From contig CAZIGH010000004.1 in assembly GCA_964538625.1 (NCBI GenBank), forward strand, positions 62,001 to 126,000: a stretch of DNA of 64,000 nt, given 5' to 3'. The notes under the pieces are model-generated. The model was not told the DNA's origin. It saw only the letters and a list, made by a program, of their open reading frames with translations, and did no database searches. Positions 16,530 through 24,988 of the stretch are shown piece after piece (position 1 is the first letter of the stretch; each line of letters starts with the position of its first letter). The stretch is from JAEUHM01 sp964538625. GTDB lineage: Bacteria > Verrucomicrobiota > Verrucomicrobiia > Verrucomicrobiales > Verrucomicrobiaceae. A program made the position numbers and the translations under genes.

Positions 16530-17240
16530 TCACTTGCTCCTCCAGATCTTCACGTCATCCACCACCGCATTTCGAGGCACCGCGAGTCGAAGCATGCGCT
16601 TGGTGGGGTGCGCAATGCCGGGTGATCTGAGGCTGCCGACGAGCTGACCATTGATGCGGACTGAGAGTTCATCTCCAGAGACGGTGACAAGCAGATCATG
16701 CCATGTGCCTGTGGCAAGCTTGTGGGGAACGCTTTTTTCTTTTCCCTTCAGAGCCGCCTGTTGTTCGTCGGAGAGCTTGGCTTTGGCCAGTCTTGCCTCA
16801 CGAATATCAAGCCGCATGTTGCCCGTCTTGAGATCTTGGAATCTCACTTTATCCGTGCCGACACTTGCGGCGAAAAGATGGCCGGCGTGGACCTCCTTGA
16901 ACTGGAGGTCCGCAAAGTTCAGCCCCAGACTGTCCTTCTCATCTTCCAGCATGAAGCGCAGACCCACGGCACCATCCGTAAAAACGGCGTCATGAGTGAC
17001 GCTCACAGCATGGTCAGCCTCCGGATGGATGAAGATGCGCATGGCCCCATCTTTCAGATCCACCTGCTTGTTTCCTTTTGCACGGCTTTTGCTGTTGGTG
17101 CCCCAGCCGTTGCCAGGCTCATCCTTAAGCTCCTGCGACTCCGACCGCTCAAAGTCGTCTTGAAAAATCAGCTGACCAAGATCACCGGCGAAGGACTTGG
17201 AGACCACCAGAATGCAGAGAAGAAAAGAGAGACGATTCAT
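16530..17240 (-). CDS. Secreted LamG/DUF1080-like protein
   Basis: A 236-aa protein with a signal peptide (MNRLSFLLCILVVSKSFA) and a concanavalin-like fold pattern: LIFQDDFERSE opening, GTWHDLLVTVSGDELSVRINGQLVG and a closing VVDDVKIWRSK strand, common to LamG and DUF1080 (3-keto-disaccharide hydrolase-like) domains of PVC bacteria. Probably binds or cleaves extracellular sugars. It is transcribed divergently from the sulfatase pair. Confidence 0.75.
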   Translation of the reverse strand: MNRLSFLLCILVVSKSFAGDLGQLIFQDDFERSESQELKDEPGNGWGTNSKSRAKGNKQVDLKDGAMRIFIHPEADHAVSVTHDAVFTDGAVGLRFMLEDEKDSLGLNFADLQFKEVHAGHLFAASVGTDKVRFQDLKTGNMRLDIREARLAKAKLSDEQQAALKGKEKSVPHKLATGTWHDLLVTVSGDELSVRINGQLVGSLRSPGIAHPTKRMLRLAVPRNAVVDDVKIWRSK

Positions 17241-17363
17241 GAGGCGTTAAGAACGCAGGACGGACCGGCCATGTGTCAATCGTTTGCGCCGCAGCCGGTG
17301 GTGGATTGTCGATAGGAAAACGTGCCCTCTGGATGCAATGAATGGCACTTTATCTCGTCTGGT

Positions 17364-18800
17364 ATGGCATACATGATGAGGGTTCTTCTTTTGCTTTCGA
17401 TGCTTCTTGCTGCGGTCTCGCAGGCAGCGCCACCGAATGTGGTGGTGGTTTTCATCGACGATCTCGGCTGGGGTGACTTCTCCTGTTTTGGCAACAGGGA
17501 GGCCTCCACACCGAACATTGACCGTCTTGCCACCGAAGGCATTCGGTTTGAGCAGTTTTATGTCAACTCACCTATCTGCTCGCCATCCCGGTGTGCGCTG
17601 ACCACAGGGCAGTATCCCCAGCGCTGGAAAATCACGTCGTTTCTGAACAACAGGGCGGATAATGAACGGCGCGGTATGGCGCAATGGCTTGACACCGGCG
17701 CTCAGACCATCTCCTCCTTTTTGCAGAAGGGCGGCTATGCCACTGGACACTTCGGCAAGTGGCATCTCGGTGGACAGCGGGATGTAGCTGATGCACCAGC
17801 CATCAGTGCCTACGGATTCGACGAATCGCTCACCAACTTCGAAGGCATGGGGGCCAAGCTGCTGCCCATGACGTTGCGTCCAGGGGATAAAGACCCCGGG
17901 CGTATCTGGCAGGATGCCGAGCGCCTGGGTGGTCCCGTGATCTGGATGCAACGCAGCGAGATTACGGGCGGATTCGTGAACGCCGCTATCCCCTTCATCA
18001 ATCGAGCCTTGAACGCGGGGAAGCCATTTTATATCAACCTGTGGCCGGACGATGTGCATGGGCCCTGGTGGCCGCCAGTGGATCAGTGGAGAGATGGCAA
18101 ACGCGGGTTGTATCTCGCCGTGCTGGAGGCCATGGACAGGCAAATGGGCAGGCTGTTCGATCACCTGCGCAACACTCCCGCACTGCGGGACAATACGCTG
18201 CTCCTGCTCTGTTCTGATAATGGGCCTGAGCCAGGCGTAGGTCATGCAGGACCGTTTCGCGGCACAAAGGGGACACTGTATGAAGGCGGCATACGCTCAC
18301 CGCTCATCGTGTGGGGACCTGGATTGCTGAAACAAGGGAGCGCTGGCACGGTGAATACCGAGTCTGTCTTTGCCGCCTTCGACCTAGTTCCATCTCTGCT
18401 GAAGATCACGGGGGCCAAGGTAGATGGCACAGTCTTCGATGGTGAGGACGTGTCTGAGACCCTTCTCGGACACAGCGCAGCCTCGCGCACCGAGCCGATC
18501 TTCTGGCGTCGCCCGCCGGACCGCAAGACCATGGCCCCTTCCCAAGAGCGCCTGCCAGACCTAGCCATGCGTGAAGGGCGGTGGAAGCTGCTCTGTGAGT
18601 TCGATGGCAGCCTACCGCAACTTTATGACCTCACCAATGACAGAGAGGAAACGAACAGTCTTGTGGCGGACCAACCGGAAGTCATTCAAAGAATGGTCCG
18701 TCAAGTAGTTGCTTGGCACCAGTCCATGCCACCCGATAACGGTGCCGCCATCGCCGAAGAAAAGCCAAAGTCGAAAGGCAAAAAGAAAACTCCCCAGTGA
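17364..18800 (+). CDS. Sulfatase (formylglycine type), exported
   Basis: A 478-aa type I sulfatase. The signal peptide (MRVLLLLSMLLAAVSQA) is followed by the metal-binding DD pair (FIDDLGWGD, D32-D33) and the C-x-P-x-R signature CSPSRCALTTGQ with C72 as the residue converted to formylglycine. GHFGKWHLGG and a later SDNGPEPGVG complete the active site. Likely removes sulfate from polysaccharides or proteoglycans outside the cytoplasm. Start is one of three nearby ATGs (17364, 17373, 17376). A second sulfatase follows 4 bp later. Confidence 0.93.
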   Translation: MAYMMRVLLLLSMLLAAVSQAAPPNVVVVFIDDLGWGDFSCFGNREASTPNIDRLATEGIRFEQFYVNSPICSPSRCALTTGQYPQRWKITSFLNNRADNERRGMAQWLDTGAQTISSFLQKGGYATGHFGKWHLGGQRDVADAPAISAYGFDESLTNFEGMGAKLLPMTLRPGDKDPGRIWQDAERLGGPVIWMQRSEITGGFVNAAIPFINRALNAGKPFYINLWPDDVHGPWWPPVDQWRDGKRGLYLAVLEAMDRQMGRLFDHLRNTPALRDNTLLLLCSDNGPEPGVGHAGPFRGTKGTLYEGGIRSPLIVWGPGLLKQGSAGTVNTESVFAAFDLVPSLLKITGAKVDGTVFDGEDVSETLLGHSAASRTEPIFWRRPPDRKTMAPSQERLPDLAMREGRWKLLCEFDGSLPQLYDLTNDREETNSLVADQPEVIQRMVRQVVAWHQSMPPDNGAAIAEEKPKSKGKKKTPQ

Positions 18801-18804
18801 ACCC

Positions 18805-20394
18805 ATGAGAACCATCTTCCTGCTGCTTTCATCCCTCTGCATCCTGCATTCCTCACTCGCAGAGAAGCCCAACATCATTGTCATCTTGGTGGACGACATG
18901 GGCTACTCCGACATCGGCTGCTACGGCGGAGAGATACCCACCCCCAACCTCGACGCACTGGCTGCGGGTGGGCTGCGCTTCACGCAGTTTTACAACACCG
19001 GGCGCTGCTGTCCTACACGAGCCTCACTGCTCACTGGTCTGTATCCTCATCAAGCCGGCGTAGGCCACATGACGGACGACAAGGGCGTGCCTGGATATGC
19101 CGGGCGGTTGAATGATTCCTGTGTAACCCTGGCCGAGGTGCTCAAGCCTGCGGGTTACTTCACCGCCATGTCCGGAAAGTGGCACGTAGGCCAGAACCTT
19201 GGCGTCACTCCATGGGGCAGAGGTTTTGACCGCAGTCTCAACGCAGCGGCAGGTGGGTTCTACTTCCCCGAGTCCGACCGCGCGAAATTGTTTCTCAATG
19301 GGGAAGCGATTGAAAACCATGATCCGCGTTTGCCTCAGGGCTGGTACTCCACGGACTTGTGGACCACTTTCGGCCTGAAGTTTATCGACGAAGCACTTGC
19401 GGAGAAGAAGCCATTTTACCTGCATCTCTGTCACAACGCACCCCACTTTCCGCTGCAAGCCACGGCGGAAGACATCGCTAAGTTCCGCAATCAATATAAA
19501 GCGGGCTGGGGTGTGGTGCGTGACAGGCGTTACGCCCGCATGATTGAGCTTGGCATCATTGATCCAAAGTGGGCCAAGTCCCCCCGTCCTCAGGACGTGA
19601 GGCCCTGGAGCCAGTTGAACGAGGAGGAGAAAGACCGCTTCGACCACTTGATGGCCGTCTATGCGGCCACCGTATGGCGCATGGACAAGGCAGTGGGAGA
19701 CCTCGTGGCCGGCCTCAAGCAGCGCGGTGTTTTTGAGAACACACTCATCCTCTTCATGAGTGACAATGGCGGCAATGCGGAGGCTGGACCGAACGGTCGG
19801 ACTAACGGAGATCCTACCAAAAGCGACTCCGACTGGTTCTGTGGAGAGAGCTGGGCCTTCCCTCAAAACACCCCCTTCCGTCTGTACAAACACTACAATC
19901 ATGAAGGCGGTATCTCCACACCGCTCATCGCGCACTGGCCCGCCGGCATTGCTGCCAGGAATGAACTGCGTCACCAGCCCGGCCACCTCATTGATGTCAT
20001 GGCTACCTGCGTGGAAGTGGGAGGAGCGGAGTACCCAAAAACCTTCAACGGAAAGCCCATCCAGCCCATGGAAGGACAGAGCCTGCTCCCCGTGTTCAAG
20101 AGCAAGGAGCTGGCACCAAGAACCTTGTACTGGGAGCACGAGGGAAATGCAGCCGTGCGGGTGGGAGACATGAAGCTCGTCCGCAAAGGGCTGGAGAGCG
20201 CATGGGAATTGTACGACATGCAGACCGACCGAACCGAGTTGAACGACTTGGCACCATCCCAGCCCGAGAAGGTGAAGGAACTCTCGGAACTCTGGGAAGC
20301 CTGGGCCACCCGTGCCAATGTAAAACCCTACCCCGGCAACTACGACCTCAACCGCGGCGGCGGCAAAAAGAAGAAGGGCAAGACCGCGAAGTGA
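18805..20394 (+). CDS. Arylsulfatase (formylglycine type), exported
   Basis: A 529-aa sulfatase with a signal peptide (MRTIFLLLSSLCILHSSLA), metal Asp pair (LVDDMGYSD) and C-x-P-x-R motif C68-C-P-T-R72 inside GRCCPTRASLLTGLYPHQ, close to arylsulfatase A of PVC bacteria. Lysine-rich C-terminal tail. Starts 4 bp after the first sulfatase, so the two are one operon, probably acting on the same sulfated glycan. A maturase (anSME or FGE) is not in the window. Confidence 0.94.
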   Translation: MRTIFLLLSSLCILHSSLAEKPNIIVILVDDMGYSDIGCYGGEIPTPNLDALAAGGLRFTQFYNTGRCCPTRASLLTGLYPHQAGVGHMTDDKGVPGYAGRLNDSCVTLAEVLKPAGYFTAMSGKWHVGQNLGVTPWGRGFDRSLNAAAGGFYFPESDRAKLFLNGEAIENHDPRLPQGWYSTDLWTTFGLKFIDEALAEKKPFYLHLCHNAPHFPLQATAEDIAKFRNQYKAGWGVVRDRRYARMIELGIIDPKWAKSPRPQDVRPWSQLNEEEKDRFDHLMAVYAATVWRMDKAVGDLVAGLKQRGVFENTLILFMSDNGGNAEAGPNGRTNGDPTKSDSDWFCGESWAFPQNTPFRLYKHYNHEGGISTPLIAHWPAGIAARNELRHQPGHLIDVMATCVEVGGAEYPKTFNGKPIQPMEGQSLLPVFKSKELAPRTLYWEHEGNAAVRVGDMKLVRKGLESAWELYDMQTDRTELNDLAPSQPEKVKELSELWEAWATRANVKPYPGNYDLNRGGGKKKKGKTAK

Positions 20395-20397
20395 AAG

Positions 20398-23300
20398 CTA
20401 TGGAACAGGAGCGAATTTCACTACGCCACTCAGGATGGAAGTACGGGTGGAGTCCGGTTCGGCGGCAGATGGGAGCAAGGGAAGGTTGAAGTGGCCGGAT
20501 CCAGCCCTTAGCCGCTCAATCATCACGCCAGAGTAGGAGGCCTTCCGAACCACGGTTTCGCCGCCGAGGATCGGATTTGGATCTATGCTGGTGAACGAAC
20601 CTTGGAACTCGCCTGTGGTAAGATTAAGGGAGAAAGTGATACCACCGGGTGCTGGTGTGGTGGAAAACGAGATGGCGGCGAACGGCGACTTCTTGAGGTA
20701 CACAGGTGCTGCGAAGATACCGCCGGCTTGCAGAGAACTGGTGTCGATGAAAGCCTTCCTGAACTCTAGCCAAGCATTGTGCTGGCCGTTGTCTTGAAGA
20801 CCGAGAGGAAGGTTTGGAGCCGTTGGCTTTGTCCACCTTCCGCCGGTCAGCGAGAGAGTGTGAAGTGGCACTCCGGCCTTGTAGCTTCGGGATGAACTGG
20901 AGGCAGGTAGTGGAGTTTGATAATAGGTGGCGGTGCCGTCGATGTGTACAGACTCCGAACTCTGAACAGAAAATGTTCCGTTTCCATGAAGGCTCGCTGC
21001 GGTGCTGGAGGAGGCCAGATACACCTTGGCAGCGCCATTTAGGCTAAGCGGGAATGAGAAGGTGTGAGGAGTGCCATCCTGAAGACGGACCACCCCTGAG
21101 AAAACGCCAAGGCTGCTTACGCGGCCCGCCATAGTTGCGTGGCCTTGCGGATACGTGGGTTCAGCGGTGACTAGGGGGGCAAACGACGCGGTGTATCGGT
21201 GGGCAAATGAGGTGGCCAGAGTCACTGGCGCGGAGTTGCGCCACGGGATGCGATGACCGATAAATGGGGTGATGATCTGGTTTTCGTCTGTCTCCTGCTC
21301 TAACTGGCCCTGAAGGTTACCGTTGAACGAAGTGATGAAAATCCTCAACTGGAGTAATGGCGACTTGCCGTCGCTCGTCTTCAGAAGTGCTTGAAAGTAT
21401 GGGTTTGAAGTGGAAGCAATGTATTCCACGCCAATCATGGGGCGGGTAGTCGTTCCCGTCACCAGTTTGGCTGACATTGAACCGAGATTAGTGATGGAGA
21501 GGTCCACTCGGGAGCCAAGCTGCTCATTGAGCGTAGCGTGCCGGTTCACTAGACCCACAAACTTCCCGTAGCTTAACTCAGGCAGTCCTGTAAACGGCAG
21601 TGTCACTGCCACTGTATCTGCCCCCTTTGCGTTGGCGGCAGTGATAGTCAGCTTCACCTTCGTAAGCCCGGTGACTTTTGGAACACCGGTGATTCGCCCT
21701 GTGCTCCGGTCATAGGTCAGGCCCTTGGGCAAGCCGACGATGGTGTATCGCGTCGGACGATTCTCCTCTTGATCGTTTGTCTGGAAGATGAGCTGTGAGA
21801 TATCCCATTCCACCGGGGCACTAGTCATCATGGTTGGCTGCGAGAACCAGGCCTCAATCTGCGGCGCATGTTGCACTCGAGCTTCGTAATCTCCCGTCAC
21901 AAGTTCATTTTCGCCCAGACTGATCCTGCATGAGAAAAGTGCGCCTGCAGCTAGTTCCGTTGCTTTGAACCCTCGAATTTTGAGCGTGGCGGTCTTCGTT
22001 CCGGAGACGCGTCCGGCCAGATCGCCATCACTGAGCGGCACCCCTCCGCGCATCCACTGAAAAGCAAGGCCTTCACCCTTGTGACGGAGGGAAATCTCGA
22101 GGGCCTTGCCGTCAACAAAAGGGGCCACGCGTGCCTGCGTGTCCACTACGGCCAATTGAACCGGCTCTGAAGTAGTGGTGACGCCATTGTTGTTCACGGT
22201 GACGGTGTAGCGTCCTGCTTTTGTCCATTGCGCATTGAGGTATAGACTCGACGATTTGGCATCGGGAATCGGCTGGCCCTCAAAGAACCACTGGTAGGTC
22301 ATTCTAGGGCCGCCCGTGGCCGCTACGTCCAGTGTGCCGCCGCCCCAGTTTTCACTCAGCAGCAGACTTTCCGGAGGAAGGGTGATCGACGGCTTGGCCA
22401 CGGTATTGAGGAAAACGGGGCGAGTCTGTGTTTCGGATGTGTCAAGATCTGTGATGGTCAGGAAGTCGTGAACCTCTCCTGCGGGCAGAGTCTTCACACC
22501 GTCATTGAGAATCCACCGTACTCCGACGCGCTCGCCCGGTGCCACAGTGCCCGAGGAGGGCAGAATGGATGTCCACGCCTGCGTTTTGGACGCGCTCCAG
22601 CGCAGCGGGGTGCTTTTCCTGTTCTTCAGCGTATAGACCTTGCTGGTGGGGTTCGCAGCCTTTCCCTGCTCATTCTGCACTTCGACAACGCTGGTGGGAG
22701 TGAACTCCATGTCGCCAGGCTGATCATAGGCTTCAGTGACGGTCAGTGAAGAGGTGCGGCTGGGCATGTTGGCACTGAGGCCGAAGCCGCGATACGCGAA
22801 TGCGGACCAGAGTTCGTGGGCGCTGTCGCCGCCGGTGAGCGCCACGTCTGCTTGGATGATGGCGTCTCTTGCTTCAAGGAATGTGGGATTCACCGGTGAG
22901 AGTTTCATGCCGTCGGTGACCAGCTGAATGGCCAGTGGAGATCCAATGTTGAAGCCGTGCTTTTTGATGAGCCGTCGGCGTACTTCCAGCAAAGCATTAC
23001 ACCACACCTCCCCGACATTGTGAATTCTTGTGGGGTTCACGTCAGGAAGGGTGGACCAAAAGGGATTGTATGAAACTCCGTGGTGAAGCCGTGGAGTCGA
23101 GGAGGTGTCCTGAAGTGTTAGTGGATTGATGGAAAACGAGGTGGAATAGGGATAGCGCCGGGACCCGAAGTAATAGTTTTGCTCGCTTCGGCCGACTAGA
23201 TAGTAGGCGTACGGACTACTGGGCTGGGCCAGATCCACATTCGTGCTGGGCGTAGCGAGAAGAGCAATGGCGTAAAAGTCTGACCACCCTTCACCCATGC

Positions 23301-24900
23301 CTTGCGCTGGGGTGGCGCTGATGCCTACGCCACCTCCAACCAGGCGATTGCTCAGGCCGTGCACATATTCGTGAACGATGATCTGAGAATCCAGAGCACC
23401 GTCACGCTTGGGAGTGGGGTTGCTCCAGAGATACATCTGCATCCTCGGGGCTTGGCCGTCGGCAGGCGTGGAGAAGTTGGAACCGTTAAACCAAAGGCCA
23501 TCCTGTGTCTCGGCCCTTACAAGGTCATTGTCCAGTCCACCACGTCCGAAGTTGCTCAACTGGAAGTTGCCAGACGTTTCGGTGAAGCCATAGCCGTAAA
23601 GCACATCGTGCAACCAGTTGGTTACGTAAAAGAGCTGGACGACCGAGGCATTGGTATAGGTTTCCGGCTCGGCTGCAAGGTTCATATGGTAGTCAAACCG
23701 CCGCAGGGCACCTCCACTGGGGCGGGGTTGGCCGGGGCTGTTGGTATTAAAAATGTCTGCGTAGGCATCCACATTGTTACCTGTGGTGACTGGGTTGGGC
23801 CCGTCTGCCACCCATCCGTCTGGCGAGGCGTAGGTGTCCAGAGCCGTGAGGGTGACTAGGCTTCGCCACACAAGCGGTGGCTGCACCGTGGATGGCTTCT
23901 GATGGGCAGGGAACATGGGCGACGGGCTGTTGAGCGGGGTCATTGTGAGCATATCGGCAAAAACCCGATAGCTCGCGTCGCTTGCACTGCTGGTGAGGTT
24001 GAGACGCACGAGCACCTCACCCGTTGCAGCATCCACCACCATGCGGTGCATCTCGTTGCGGGCATGGCTGGTTAGGGTGACGTCCCAGCCCAGCCGCACC
24101 TCTGTATCGTTCATGGGCAGATAGGTCAGGTAAGCCAGCAAATCGCTCAAGCCATCTGCGGTGAATGCCTGTCTGCGCTTTGTACCTTCCGCATTCCCCT
24201 CCGGCTTGATCATAGCCGCAGGCACTTGGTCACCCAACGACGCTGCTGCACGTGACACGGCTTCGGCAGCGTCCAGTTCGGGCATGCTCAGGTTGGGCTT
24301 CGGTGTCGGCAGAAGGTAACTGCTGATGCTGACCAACTCTCCACGTCGGGTGAGGTTTGCCTTGAAGATGGTCCGGTGCAGCGGGATGCCATGGAGTTCC
24401 TGTTCCCAAACCAGTGTCTTCAGTCCGCTGCGCTGGGTTACGTCGTCGCGTATCATGCGTGCCTGGTGAGTGAGCAGTGTGCGGTCATGGCCAAATATGG
24501 CGGAATGGCGGTCCACAAATGAGGCGACGACTTCTCTGGGATCTGCTCCAGTCTCCACGGCTGGAGTGAGCAGCCTCCCGGTTGCCTGCACCAGTGAGGG
24601 GGAGCCGCTAAGAGGGTCCAATGTGACCGTAACGCCAGGGATAAGCCGCTGTAGTTCCTTGATGGCGTTTGTTTGAGCAGCGGGGGCTTGCGAAGGGACT
24701 TCAGGCAACTTGCGCAAATCCCAGTTGTCAAGCGGTGGCGTTGTCCTTCGGATGAGCTTGGGTTTAGCCGCCATTGGAGCGCGGACACCGACTTCAGGAC
24801 GACGCGCAGGGATTATCGTGTCCGAAGTCAGCCACAGCCACGACAACGCGCCAGCGGCAAGCAACAGTGGAACAACCAAAACCAAATCACGGACCTTCAT
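20398..24900 (-). CDS. Giant M36 (fungalysin) metalloprotease with Ig-like repeats
   Basis: A 1500-aa exported protein. An N-terminal hydrophobic helix (LVLVVPLLLAAGALSWLWL) is followed by an FTP-type propeptide (GIPLHRTIFKANL, VVDAATGEVLVRLN) and the M36 catalytic domain with HEYVHGLSNRL (H510, E511, H514) and downstream GMGEGWSDFYA carrying the third zinc ligand. The C-terminal half has Ig-like and putative-Ig domains (TYQWFFEGQPIPDAKSSSLYL; PKGLTYDRSTGRITGVPK) and a final domain typical of Verrucomicrobia surface proteins. Likely secreted or surface-bound. It converges on the sulfatase operon (3-bp gap). Confidence 0.9.
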   Translation of the reverse strand: MKVRDLVLVVPLLLAAGALSWLWLTSDTIIPARRPEVGVRAPMAAKPKLIRRTTPPLDNWDLRKLPEVPSQAPAAQTNAIKELQRLIPGVTVTLDPLSGSPSLVQATGRLLTPAVETGADPREVVASFVDRHSAIFGHDRTLLTHQARMIRDDVTQRSGLKTLVWEQELHGIPLHRTIFKANLTRRGELVSISSYLLPTPKPNLSMPELDAAEAVSRAAASLGDQVPAAMIKPEGNAEGTKRRQAFTADGLSDLLAYLTYLPMNDTEVRLGWDVTLTSHARNEMHRMVVDAATGEVLVRLNLTSSASDASYRVFADMLTMTPLNSPSPMFPAHQKPSTVQPPLVWRSLVTLTALDTYASPDGWVADGPNPVTTGNNVDAYADIFNTNSPGQPRPSGGALRRFDYHMNLAAEPETYTNASVVQLFYVTNWLHDVLYGYGFTETSGNFQLSNFGRGGLDNDLVRAETQDGLWFNGSNFSTPADGQAPRMQMYLWSNPTPKRDGALDSQIIVHEYVHGLSNRLVGGGVGISATPAQGMGEGWSDFYAIALLATPSTNVDLAQPSSPYAYYLVGRSEQNYYFGSRRYPYSTSFSINPLTLQDTSSTPRLHHGVSYNPFWSTLPDVNPTRIHNVGEVWCNALLEVRRRLIKKHGFNIGSPLAIQLVTDGMKLSPVNPTFLEARDAIIQADVALTGGDSAHELWSAFAYRGFGLSANMPSRTSSLTVTEAYDQPGDMEFTPTSVVEVQNEQGKAANPTSKVYTLKNRKSTPLRWSASKTQAWTSILPSSGTVAPGERVGVRWILNDGVKTLPAGEVHDFLTITDLDTSETQTRPVFLNTVAKPSITLPPESLLLSENWGGGTLDVAATGGPRMTYQWFFEGQPIPDAKSSSLYLNAQWTKAGRYTVTVNNNGVTTTSEPVQLAVVDTQARVAPFVDGKALEISLRHKGEGLAFQWMRGGVPLSDGDLAGRVSGTKTATLKIRGFKATELAAGALFSCRISLGENELVTGDYEARVQHAPQIEAWFSQPTMMTSAPVEWDISQLIFQTNDQEENRPTRYTIVGLPKGLTYDRSTGRITGVPKVTGLTKVKLTITAANAKGADTVAVTLPFTGLPELSYGKFVGLVNRHATLNEQLGSRVDLSITNLGSMSAKLVTGTTTRPMIGVEYIASTSNPYFQALLKTSDGKSPLLQLRIFITSFNGNLQGQLEQETDENQIITPFIGHRIPWRNSAPVTLATSFAHRYTASFAPLVTAEPTYPQGHATMAGRVSSLGVFSGVVRLQDGTPHTFSFPLSLNGAAKVYLASSSTAASLHGNGTFSVQSSESVHIDGTATYYQTPLPASSSSRSYKAGVPLHTLSLTGGRWTKPTAPNLPLGLQDNGQHNAWLEFRKAFIDTSSLQAGGIFAAPVYLKKSPFAAISFSTTPAPGGITFSLNLTTGEFQGSFTSIDPNPILGGETVVRKASYSGVMIERLRAGSGHFNLPLLPSAAEPDSTRTSILSGVVKFAPVP

Positions 24901-24988
24901 GACTCGTGTTCAAGGATTCTCGGGACAATAGCTGTCCATTGTGACTTCATGGAGTTTTTCCAATTTAACTCCCCGAATCTTAGCGATT

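Noticed and set aside
19024..20139. 371-codon minus-strand frame in the second sulfatase
   Set aside because: Antisense shadow of a clear sulfatase.
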